From positions 79,946,543 to 80,010,542 of the forward strand of contig OX465281.1 of the NCBI GenBank assembly GCA_949987705.1: 64,000 bases of DNA, given 5' to 3'. The stretch is from Thereva unica (Eukaryota > Arthropoda > Insecta > Diptera > Therevidae). Made by a program: the position numbers and the translations under genes. Positions 55,186 to 64,000 of the stretch are shown here, piece by piece (within the stretch, counting starts at the first letter, position 1; every line of letters starts with the position of its first letter). The notes beneath the pieces are model-generated. The model did no database searches and was not told where the DNA came from. It was given only the letters and a program-made list of their open reading frames with translations.

Positions 55186-55929
55186 AATCCTTCCTAAGAC
55201 TTATAGAACACAAGATTATCACTTCTTCGGCCTTTTGAAAAATAAATTTAAAATATTTTATCAGATCTGGTATAGTACAACTTTAATTAAAAAAAAAAAA
55301 TAAAGTTCATTTTTGTTAACGGGAACTCGGGATATTTAACCTTTTGCATTTTGGCCAATTATTAATTAACAAATCCATATTTGGAGCTAAAATTTGGACT
55401 GTACCATTTTGAAACCTATTCATTTCATGTGATAATTTCAAGAATTTTTTATGTTTTATGGAAACTCTTTCGCAAGCATTATAACTTATTTGCAGACAAA
55501 AAAACTCACGAAAGGAGACAAAACTCCAAAAGGGCTGAAAAATGCTACACAGCTTACTTGTGACATTTTAAGAAAACAATTTCGGAATACAAAAAAATAA
55601 AACATGGCCGCCGGAGATATTGCAGCTATATTTCAGCTTTAGTTCTTACGAAAAATTCCACCCATTTGAATTTTGAAAGTTATTAATCACAAAATTACAA
55701 CCAAAAACTGGAATTTTGGAATTTTTTTTTCGATCAGTCAATACGAATCGTTACAAATGGCCTACAAATGGTCCTTTTGTCATTTTTTCGAAAACTTAAC
55801 CCTTTCGAAGTTTTCAAGGTTAAAGTTTTCAAAAGTCACCTTTTTACCAAAAAGTTTTTTTTTTTTTTGCGAAAATTGTATTTTGTAGGCACAACATGTT
55901 TTTCATCTACTTATACCAAATATTATTAG
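55186..55929. other. Unidentified AT-rich spacer
   Basis: No gene was recognised; the stretch contains long A/T homopolymer runs. Confidence 0.45.
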
Positions 55930-56470
55930 TATTAGTCTAGTCTTCTAGTTTCGAAGCTATAAGCAATTTTAATGTTGAAATTGGCTCTATTTCGTCTTTT
56001 TTTAATACTTTTCCATCTGAGCTTTGTCGAAAAATACCAAATAAGAACCAAATAAGGCCAATTACATTAAAATTGTTTATAACCTCAAAAGTAAAGACTG
56101 TAGCATAATAGTTGTTGAACGTTATTCATAGGAAATTGTCCAAGCTTTCTAATTTTTTAAAAAAAGTATTGGTTAATTAGTGTTTTTTGGAGAAAAAGGT
56201 GGCTGAAGGAAATTTTAGTAAAAAAACAAAATTTTGACTTTGACGACTCATAATTCGGACTCGGGCGTTAGTGGGTTGAAACCTTGACTTTTATAGTTTT
56301 AGATAGGTGGGAGTATTCTGCGTAGATTGTTGGCTTATTCATGAAAATACCTAATAGGGTTACAAAAATGCAGGGTAATATGTAAACCTCTACCAAAAAA
56401 ATTCAAAATGCCCTAGCGGCTAAACCGTTACGATCCCCCCACCCATACGATTTTTTGTTCGTCTATCCTA
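55930..56470 (+). repeat. Dispersed repeat (family of 19,262-19,897)
   Basis: 55,950-56,110 matches 19,628-19,780 (AAGCAATTTTAATGTT, TTGGCTCTATTTCGT). 56,270-56,465 matches the reverse complement of 19,300-19,480 (TATTCTGCGTAGATTG, GGGTTACAAAAATGCAGGGT) and ends in TAAACCGTTACGATCCCCCC. It lacks the mirrored arrangement of the 19-kb copy. At 56,498-56,533 a 14-bp string, AGCCACGTTATACxA, is repeated. Confidence 0.7.
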
Positions 56471-56591
56471 GACCTATCCACCGCCAGGAGTTTCGACATT
56501 AGCCACGTTATACGACAGTAAGCCACGTTATACAAAAAAAAAATTAAAGAATAAAAATGCAAAATGTGGAACCAAATGATCAAATGATCGA

Positions 56592-56900
56592 TTGTCAAAT
56601 GATGTCAAAATACCTCCTTTTTGGCATGAAAAGCCAGAAATCTGGTTTGCGCAAATAGAGGCGCAGTTCGTAGTTTCCGGAGTGCCTACCGACGTAACAA
56701 AGTTTAACACCGTCGTGAGTGCTATTGAAATGAGAGTTCTTGTACGAATTTCAGATGCTGTCTTATCGCCACCGGCAGATAATAAATATAGTAACTTAAA
56801 AGAAGCAATAATTCAAGCATTTCGTGAAAGCGAACACAATAAAATAAAAAAACTCCTCTCGGAAGTGGACTTAGGAGACAAGAAACCATGGACATCATAA
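56592..56900 (+). pseudogene. Gag N-terminal fragment of an LTR retrotransposon
   Basis: A 102-codon frame starting MSNDVKIPPFWHEKPEIWFA, followed by QIEAQFVVSGV, TKFNTVVSAIE, SPPADNKYSNLKEAIIQAF and IKKLLSEVDLGDKKP. This is the N-terminal helical domain of the gag protein of Ty3/gypsy-type and related insect elements (P-x-F-W-x-x-x-P-x-x-W-F-x-Q-x-E-x-Q-F). The frame is clean but stops right after DLGDKKP, where the family continues. No protease or polymerase follows, so it is a truncated copy. Confidence 0.8.
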
Positions 56901-56940
56901 TCAATTTTATATTTTTTGTTTTTAAACGAATGAATTTAGG

Positions 56941-57432
56941 TGAAAATTTTGCAAGAATCTTGCTCAAGTCCTGCTCTGGGTCTTGTTCTTGCAGAGTTAA
57001 TCTTGTTGTTTTTCTTGCAAGCATAACTAAGTCTTGTTCTTGTTCTTGAAGAACAAGACAAGACTGCAAGAACAAGACCATTTTTGCTCATCACTAAATG
57101 TAGGTATGGCGGCTAGTAGTATCCACCGGAAAAATTCCGTCTGGGTAAAATACCCACCCAAAATTTGCGAGTAGAGATTAGCGTACATGAATTAACATCC
57201 ATTTTGATCCGCAGCGTTGGAGGGGCACTTCGTTGCCATCTCGTCGGCGGGCTCATTCATACTATATCTGGTCCGAGTGTTTAGACGGCTCTTCGCAGTG
57301 ACAAAACGTCTGTTTAAAAACCCCCTGATCCTTTCGTTTTTCCCGGATCTGCCTAAGTTTCATATAAATTGTACTTCCACTGGTATATCCGTTTCTTTAG
57401 ACGGACCGAGAAAATCGAGCGTTTTTGTGGGA
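56941..57432 (-). repeat. Duplicated segment, copy A (3' part of an R1-like LINE)
   Basis: Nearly identical to 59,362-59,960 except for a 141-bp MITE present only in copy B, and a few substitutions. It includes a CTTGTT/AACAAG-rich inverted stretch (about 56,980-57,080). On the minus strand it follows the R1-like RT C-terminus at 57,433-57,900 and so appears to be that LINE's 3' region. The empty site for the MITE is at about 57,010-57,014. Confidence 0.75.
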
Positions 57433-57900
57433 ACGAGATTTTAGCCGTCCTGTTCAAAGCCGCCTCCCACACTGGCGCTGTGTAAATCACGACTGAGCTG
57501 AGCATCCTCCACATCAGGAGGCGACAACTCGGGAAAGATACCCTCATGTCGAGCAGTGCTGCACAAATAGCGAGTGCTTTAAAATTCAGCCTCCGGTCGA
57601 TCACTACTCTCAGCTATCTGTGAGCTAATCATCTCTTCACATACCTTGACCCTTCCGAACGATTTTTTCTCCGTTTGCACAGCTTCAGTTTTATGCTCAG
57701 CGAGCGTCAGGTCAACGATTTCAGGCCAGTTTTAATCTTCCGGAACGCTTCATTTGCGGATAATTCGATCTCATTGAGCCTGACTGCAGCTACTCCTTTT
57801 GTGCTCAGGACGGATCCCTGCGGAGCTCCACATGTTGTTCTCTACACCGTCGGCCCATCTTTCGATTGGCCATGTAGTGTCCTTCGATTCAGCCCTATTT
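57433..57900 (-). pseudogene. R1-like LINE reverse transcriptase fragment with internal deletion
   Basis: The minus strand reads CGAPQGSVLS, then directly TKGVAAVRLNEIELSANEAF followed by RKIKT.LKSLT and, after a frameshift, LAEHKTEAV. In R1-type RTs the YADD box lies between these blocks, so it has been deleted. The frame at 57,604-57,353 continues with IDRRLNFK, CRLLMWRMLSSVVIYTAPVW and EAALN, the C-terminal region. Several frameshifts are present. Confidence 0.75.
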
Positions 57901-58430
57901 GGTCAAATACCAAATAAAACGGGAAGGGGGGGGGGGAGTTTGTGTTGGTTTGACTACCCACTTGGGTCCAACACCATCTGCCGTCACTGCCCCCCAGTCC
58001 CCTAACCTATCCTTGTTCTTCTATCATTTAGATCAATCTTGCTACTATACATTGCACCAAAGCAAGAGAACGATGGCGATCGCTTTATTTATCATCCTTT
58101 GGTACCTGTTTGTGCCGATAGGTTTCGATTTCAACTTAAAGTCCTGGAACCTCTACTACAACAATCGTAGTGACTCGTGAGATACAAAGTTGTAAACTTG
58201 CTTATTTTCATATTAACTTATAATACATCTGTTGCCACTAAAGTATTATCATTTAATATTAAGTTTATTATAAGTATACATTTTCGTTTTTACTTCTTAA
58301 TTATATTTTTTTTTCTTTTTATTTGTTTAGTTGATTCTACTTTGTTTCATGTCTTGCCATGAAGAATATAGAATTTTGCTAATTTGCTGATCAAGCTGGA
58401 TCACGCTGTTACACTTGAGAGATTTCATTA
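57901..58430. other. Unidentified spacer
   Basis: Short frames only. A small Met-initiated hydrophobic peptide frame at about 58,074-58,180 has no recognised relative. Confidence 0.4.
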
Positions 58431-58883
58431 GCTGCGTTCCTTTTCTGCTAATTTTTACTATTTTTTACACTTGCGTACTAGCAACTACACTTGCTCTTAT
58501 AAACGAGTAGATAGCACTTGCAATTACACAATTGAAATCCGCTAGGGGAAAGCGGCCATTTCGAGTCTATTGTGAATTACTTTCACTGACGCCATTACCC
58601 GCTAGATGGCTTTTATTTGTGTCGAGCTGATTTACTCATATAAAAACGTCCATAAATAAAACTTCAGTCGTATAATTATCAAAAATTATTATCTTTCGTT
58701 TTACTTTAGAAATTACCGCATTAATTTCTCCATTGTGTCACAAATTCTTCTTTTAAGAATTTTTTATTTGTAAAGTTTAAAGTAACGCCAAAAATTTCAA
58801 GTGAGATTTTACTCAAATCAGAAAATTTTGCGTTCCTTTTCTGCTCTGCTCACAAGTACAAAACAGTAGAAAAGGAACGCAGC
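58431..58883. mobile_element. MITE, 453 bp, TA duplication
   Basis: TIRs GCTGCGTTCCTTTTCTGCT and AG(T)AGAAAAGGAACGCAGC are flanked by TA (58,429-58,430 and 58,884-58,885). A further copy of GCGTTCCTTTTCTGCT lies just inside the right end at about 58,831, so the right terminus is a short hairpin. The motif AACGCAGCTA also occurs alone near 28,411 and 41,523. Confidence 0.8.
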
Positions 58884-58885
58884 TA

Positions 58886-59361
58886 TTGTAAAGGGTATGA
58901 ACCAGTATTAAATATATCACTTGAAGCTCCGAGTCAGATAAACCACTTTACTTTTTTACTTAGATAAAAAGTTTAATTCACCAATTTCCATTGTATTTAT
59001 CCAACAAGACTTATGTTTTGTTGATAACTTATACCTTCACCATATTTTCATACTTTTAGCAATTAATTTTCAAAAAATACACCTTTTATAGAAGTTAAGT
59101 AAGTAAGCGTTAATATTATGTTTGTGCAGCAACTTTATGAAAGTGAATATATTTGCCTCGTCAATTTGCAAGTTTTAGGTGTACACTCCACGCATATGCA
59201 CTTCTGTGCTGGTGAACCCTAGTGTTCAACGGAATTTTGACCTGGAGAATCAGGCACTATCATACCGCCCTTCAAAGCGAAATCAGCGTACAGAGATCGA
59301 CATTTAGTCGAATTTAGTGAAGCTTGACCTGCAGACAATTTCGCAGAGGCCTCCGAACACT
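58886..59361. other. Unidentified spacer
   Basis: No gene or repeat was recognised in this spacer. Confidence 0.4.
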
Positions 59362-59960
59362 TAATCTTCGTAAGGAAGGACAATCTCCTGCTCTTGCAGA
59401 GTTAATCTTGTTGTTGTTCTTATACCCTCGACACACTAGCACACTTAATCCCGGTTATGACGTCAAAATGACGTAGAATCCATTTTATTTAGATATCTTT
59501 TATACGCGTCTACGTTATTTTGACGTCATAATCCGGATTAAGGGTGCTAGTGTGTCTTCGGTATTACAAGCATAACTAAGTCTTGTTCTTGTTCTTGAAG
59601 AACAAGACAAGACTGCAAGAACAAGACCATTTTTGCTCATCACTAAATGTAGGTATGGCGGCTAGTAGTATCCACCGGAAAAATTCCGTCTGGGTAAAAT
59701 ACCCACCCAAAATTTGCGAGTAGAGATTAGCGTACATGAATTAACATCCATTTTGATCCGCAGCGTTGGAGGGGCACTTCGTTGCCATCTCGTCGGCGGG
59801 CTCATTCATACTATATCTGGTCCGAGTGTTTAGACGGCTCTTCGCAGTGACAAAACGTCTGTTTAAAAACCCCCTGATCCGTTCGTTTTTCCCGGATCTG
59901 TCTAAGTTTCATATAAATTGTACTTCCACTGGTATATCCGTTTCTTTAGACGGACCGAGA
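59362..59960 (-). repeat. Duplicated segment, copy B (with MITE insertion)
   Basis: Copy of 56,941-57,432. Homology ends abruptly at about 59,960 (GGACCGAGAAA in both), after which copy B runs into a plus-strand LINE and copy A into R1-like sequence. Confidence 0.75.
59423..59563. mobile_element. MITE, 141 bp, TTA duplication, with empty site in the paralog
   Basis: TIRs read TACC(C/G)(T/A)(C/A)GACACACTAGC and continue into ATGACGTCA(A)AAT-type inner arms. TTA lies at 59,420-59,422 and 59,564-59,566. The paralogous segment at about 57,005-57,020 lacks exactly this insert and has TTG where the duplicated TTA lies. Confidence 0.9.
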
Positions 59961-59961
59961 A

Positions 59962-61483
59962 ATGCGAATCTTCCAAACACTGAATAATAAAAAATTGGCG
60001 GGGATCGACGGCATCCCTAATATGGTTCTGAAGCACCTAACCCCATTTGCGGTCAATATTTATACCACGCTATTCAACAATGCCTTAAACAATGCTTATT
60101 TCCCAGAACACTGGAAAATAGCTGTGATATATCCGATCCGATCAATAAGTTTACTTCCAAACATCAGTAAAGTATTTGAGGTTGTAATTAACCGTTCGCT
60201 GGCAAGCTGGGTTGAGGAAAATAAATTAAATCCGGACAACCAGTTCGGATTCCGAGCGGAACAAACACTGTCCATGCTTGCGCAAAATTGGTGCCCGACA
60301 TACACTGGAACTTCAGTAAGAAACAGTGTACCGGAACATGCCTTGTCGACTTGGAGAAGGCTTTCGATTCTGTGTGGGTCGAGGGGCTACTTGTAAAGCT
60401 GACAAGGTATGGAATGAGCAATCCTCTGCGTGATATGTGACATGATAACGGGGAAGAAATTTCTGGTCAAAAGTAGTGGGAAGAAGCCGAGAATTCACCG
60501 CTGCTCTTCAACATTCATATAAGCGATCTAATTGGATTCCTTCCTAGCGCATTGGCTTTCGCTAACGAACTCGTCATATACAGGACAGAGCCGAAGATTG
60601 ACGTGATCCAGACGCTACTGCAACACGACTTCGAAGAAATCGAGCGTTACGCTGATGATTGGAAATTGAAAATCAATCATGGAAAATGCGAAACGGTCCT
60701 CTTCAGGACTCCTCTTAATAAGGCTTCACGCGATGTTAGGAAAAACTGGAAAGGGTTTTATATACGAAGCCTTGCGGAACAGACGCTGGTAAAGAAAACC
60801 GAGGTTAAGTATCTAGGAATTTGGCTGGATCACTACGTGTATTACAAGAGTAATATACGTGCTGCTATAGTCAAAGCCAAATGACAAAAAAGCTCTTTTG
60901 TAGTAACCACCTCAACTCCAGAGTTAAGGTGGATTGCTACAAGACCTTAGTCAGACTGGTACTTACCTACGGCTGGCCCGTATGGTGAAATATATCATCA
61001 TCATATACATATGGGGAAGATGAGGGTTTTCGAAAGACAATGCTTAAGGGCATGCTTAAGCACGTATAGAACACCTGAGTCAAGTTTCAAAAAATTCCAT
61101 ACCAATGATATCCTATACGGAAAAGCAGCAACCATGAGGATAGACAATTTAATAATCAGATTGATTCGAAATCACGTATTAAGAGCGACAGAGATGCAGC
61201 AATCCCCTTATTTTTGGGGCTTATTACCCCAAACCAGACTACTATAACATGATAAGATGGACAGGACATGTTCCACCAGAAGCATTCCCGTGGCTAGATT
61301 CACTAGGCCTGATACAAAACAGGGAGGGAGTACCCTTAATATACCACGTTTATCGCCGGGCCGGGATAAACGAGTATTACATGAGCGAACTGATGGGTTG
61401 AACGAAGAGATCCTGCGATTCAGCACGCGAGTCTGCCCTTCAGATAGGGAGGAAGCTTCCAGAGCCATTTCCAAGTACTGGTG
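59962..61483 (+). pseudogene. LINE reverse transcriptase, Jockey/I-like, catalytic box lost
   Basis: RT blocks in order: NNKKLAGIDGIPNMVLKHLT, FPEHWKIAVIYPI, RSISLLPNISKVFEVVINRS, NPDNQFGFRAEQ, a DLEKAFDSVWVEGLL block (first Asp, about 60,350), SPLLFNIHISDLIGFLPSAL, then AFANELVIYRT where FADDLVIY is expected. Both catalytic Asp residues are replaced (Asn-Glu). INHGKCETVLFRT, VKYLGIWLD and the C-terminal MRVFERQCLRACLSTYRTPE follow, and the last frame ends at 61,481-61,483. The K-P-G-K-D segment before the RPISLLPN block is deleted. At least four frameshifts or stops are present. The 5' end directly abuts duplicated segment B. Confidence 0.85.
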
Positions 61484-61876
61484 ACTGGAAGAATCAATAG
61501 GGTGAAGAGTGTTAATGTGTATGTACTAATGCATGGTGTGAGTACAGGCGTTAGCGTAAGTAGGATTAGGATCCCAGTAGGGGAATTAGCTATAGTCATA
61601 GGATTACCATTGTAATAAGTTTAGTTATAAGATAGGTAGGTAGTTTTAAGGTTAGGTTTTGCTAGGGGTAGCCTGGAATGCTATCGCCCGCGAGCTCTTA
61701 GGCTATTGTAAACCTCAGCTCTCGCGAGCGACAAAACTCGGGCGAGTCCAGATTCTGTCGCCTGAGTCTCTGGTGACTGTCGCCCCACTAGGCTATTTTC
61801 TAGGATTTAGGCGTAGCTTAGAGTAGGTAGTTTGTAGGGTTTTTAACATTTACCCTAAGTTTTATAAAATAGATTA
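61484..61876 (+). other. Probable 3' UTR of the LINE
   Basis: Sequence after the RT stop, with short repeats such as TAGGCTATT and CTCGCGAGCG. It is likely the LINE's 3' untranslated region, continuing around the next two MITEs to about 62,990. This is inference from position. Confidence 0.4.
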
Positions 61877-62285
61877 GGGCCGGTTTCACAATGCGAACTT
61901 AAGTTTTTCTTAAACTTAAATAAATTGTTTCACTTAAGTGTAACTTAAGTCAAATTCGGTTTCACAGTGCAATTTTTTCTTCTTCTTACAATTATATTTG
62001 TTTCTTACGGCGCGGCGGCACTTCAATATTGAACTTACAATAGCCGAACTTTACATGTAAAATTTCCTTTTAATCGCGTTTTCCTTGAAATGTAGGTACT
62101 GGAATTAAATTGACGTTTGAATTTTCTATGCATTCTGATTTAAGACAAACTTATGTAAGTCTAAAGGAATTGCCACTTAAGTTATACTTAAGTAAATTTT
62201 AAGTGGCAACTGTGAAACAGGTATCCATACTTAAGTATAACTTAAGTTAATTTTTATACTTAAGTTCGCACTGTGAAACCGGCCC
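61877..62285. mobile_element. MITE, 409 bp, TTA duplication
   Basis: TIRs read GGGCCGGTTTCACA(A/G)TGCGA and continue ACTTAAG. TTA lies at 61,874-61,876 and 62,286-62,288. The interior is rich in CTTAAGT palindromes, including a nested inverted pair near 62,170-62,215. Confidence 0.9.
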
Positions 62286-62458
62286 TTAAGTTAACTAAGT
62301 TTTTGAAAAAATTTTCTTAGCATTAAGTTTAGAATTAAGTATGTTGTAACACAATTTAAATATTAAATAAATAAAGAGGCCGAAAGACAAAATAAACATC
62401 ACTAATTAAGTTAGATAGGATTTAGCTTAGAGTGTCCGCGGAGGGCCAGTAAGTTATA

Positions 62459-62903
62459 CCGGAGACAGACTTGTGATATAGCAATTGAGATCGGGATATT
62501 GCAATATTGCCATATTGCAAAATAAAAATTTGAAGACACACTTGCATCAGTATACTGAGTTGTTTTGGTTGTCATTTATCTGTCAACTCATCAACCACAA
62601 CAGGAAAGGATAAACAACTAACTCCTTCAACTGACATAAAAATCTTTGATAGGTAGTGCTGCCAAAATTGAAGAATTAAAATTCTGTTCGAAATTATCAT
62701 TTTGGGTTATGCCCAGACTATTCTTCGGTTTAAATCTAGGGTATACTGAGCTATACCACGAAGTTTTTCTCAATTGGGATATTGAGTTTCAATGTTGAGT
62801 ATACTGAGTGTATATCGAGATTTTTTCTCAGTATATAGACACACCTGAAGTATATTGCAATATTGCTCATATTGTAATTACTATACCACAAGTGTGTCTC
62901 TGG
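62459..62903. mobile_element. MITE, 445 bp, TA duplication
   Basis: TIRs read CC(G/A)GAGACA(G/C)ACTTGTG(A/G)TA and continue TAG(C/T)AATT, flanked by TA (62,457-62,458 and 62,904-62,905). ATTGCAATATTGC occurs near both ends. It resembles Tc1/mariner-derived MITEs by its duplication. Confidence 0.85.
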
Positions 62904-62905
62904 TA

Positions 62906-64000
62906 TTAGTTAAGTTAGATAGGGAAAATAGGTTCAAGCATAGCCTGTAAGTTTCGTTATTATAACATAAAATAAATGTGCTTATAAAAAAATGCCCTGA
63001 TGTGCTTCTAAAACTTCTGGGTGGTTAGATGGATGGTATTGTACTACATAGTATACTAAGCCCTGACACATACCTTTTTGTTGTATACATTTAACAGCTG
63101 TCAGCAATTTGTAAAACTATTAAAAATGGAAAACGAATTAGTTTGTACTTTTTTACCTTAATAAATATAATGAAACAGAAACCAAAACTTTATGGTTAAA
63201 AAAATTATTTTTATTTTTCTTTCAACTTCAACTTCAATGGCATAGCATTAAGCGTAAAAACGCCTGTGTAGGTGTGTACTAGCATAATGGCGCGATAAAA
63301 TAGTGGGCGCCACTTATGCGAGGTATTACCCCATTAGCCACAAGCCCGGAAGAGCATGACCAAGGAGCCAATACCATACATAAGAAATGAAAAGAAAATC
63401 CGGAACTCCTACGCCGGCCACACGGAGTTATCTAGCTCGCCGGAGGGGTCGTGGGGTGTGTGGCCGGGGCTTACCGCGGTTGGTTCACCACTTACCTGTG
63501 CCTGTGCAACTTTGACTTCCGTCTATCATCCTCCTGTCATCGCCTGAGCCGCATCACCCTGAAAAGGAATGACCCCCTCCCTCAACCATTCCACAAGAAA
63601 AATTTTAACGCATGGCCATTTTTAATAAATACAATCCTTTAATATAACATCAACCCAAACATTACATGGGAGCATTAACAATCACAACCTGACGAGTTGC
63701 CCGTGTCAAATATTAGCCGTGAACGAATACAATTCAAAAAAAAACATACGAGTTACGTGATTTGAGGGAACATGAGTATGAATGATAACAATAAAGCGCG
63801 CAGTATTGGCCAATACTCCTCGCTTTGTACAAACGAGATTACAATCAACAGAAATCACTTAGAAGAAAACAACTTTCCCGGAACCAACCAAGAACAACAT
63901 ATATCCGACAAGGAGCAACACAAATTCACAAATAAGTATCAAGAATATTATAAAGGTAATACTAACTACTATTAAAATTATTATATTAGGAATAAATTTT
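62906..64000 (+). other. Unidentified terminal region with two short frames
   Basis: A GC-richer block at about 63,340-63,600 holds two overlapping 63-codon frames. Asn/Gln-rich sequence follows, with a frame at 63,772-63,975 (67 codons, MSMNDNNKARSIGQYSS). None has a recognised domain. The GC-rich block followed by an ATG frame could be a LINE 5' UTR with the start of ORF1, but the window ends too soon to tell. Confidence 0.35.

Noticed and set aside
63772..63975. 67-codon Asn-rich frame as a gene
   Set aside because: No motif, low complexity, and the window ends 25 bases later; kept only as an unidentified region.

Overview
This is a gene-poor, AT-rich eukaryotic window made up almost entirely of transposable elements and their relics. 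I found no host protein-coding gene that I can defend. The mix of element types points to an arthropod, most likely an insect: BEL/Pao with an envelope-type third ORF, hAT elements with TTF/ZMYM1-type transposases, P-element-type coding remnants, pogo- and Tc1-type elements, Helentron-like elements, several LINE clades, a tRNA-derived SINE, and many TTA-, TA- or TTAA-flanked MITEs. I cannot name the species from sequence alone.

Layout. 1-5,600: mostly unidentified sequence with two 3' ends of one LINE family (LINE-A), a MITE-like inverted repeat and a decayed Helentron-type endonuclease. 5,607-10,791: two roughly 991-bp near-identical inverted arms enclosing a P-element/THAP9-like transposase remnant, an envelope-like fragment and a nested pogo-like element (8,020-9,162) that carries a PHD-finger ORF. 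10,974-11,788: a 5'-truncated RTE-like LINE with a 12-bp target site duplication (TSD). 12,500-17,710: a degenerate BEL/Pao retroelement on the minus strand (gag, RT, integrase, env) with a MITE inserted in its integrase. 17,800-24,400: MITEs, foldback elements, LINE fragments and ~145-bp tandem repeats. 24,463-26,315 and 27,125-31,784: two related hAT elements with perfect 8-bp TSDs; the second has a three-exon transposase interrupted by one amber codon. 31,906-40,059: an 8.15-kb hAT of another subfamily with a perfect TSD. Its minus-strand transposase is split by a Helentron-like element, which carries about 11 copies of a 119-bp repeat, and by a 1.5-kb Tc1/mariner-type palindrome. 40,223-43,028: a SINE and three MITE or foldback elements. 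43,190-46,830: a CR1/Jockey-type LINE with EN and RT domains. 46,849-47,397: another LINE-A copy. 48,401-49,847: a MITE carrying a nested non-autonomous hAT. 50,700-56,600: dispersed repeats and MITEs. 56,592-61,500: a gag fragment, R1-like LINE pieces, a ~0.5-kb duplicated segment and a LINE whose RT has lost its catalytic aspartates. 61,877-62,903: two more MITEs. The last kilobase is unidentified.

The useful biology here is historical. Exact TSDs, empty-site comparisons and restored reading frames across insertions give a relative order of insertions. Several families are present more than once and can be paired: the LINE-A copies, the SINE and LINE-A tails, the two hATs, and the AGGTxxCTTTACAxTA MITEs. 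No element in the window looks fully intact; the hAT at 27,125-31,784 comes closest.
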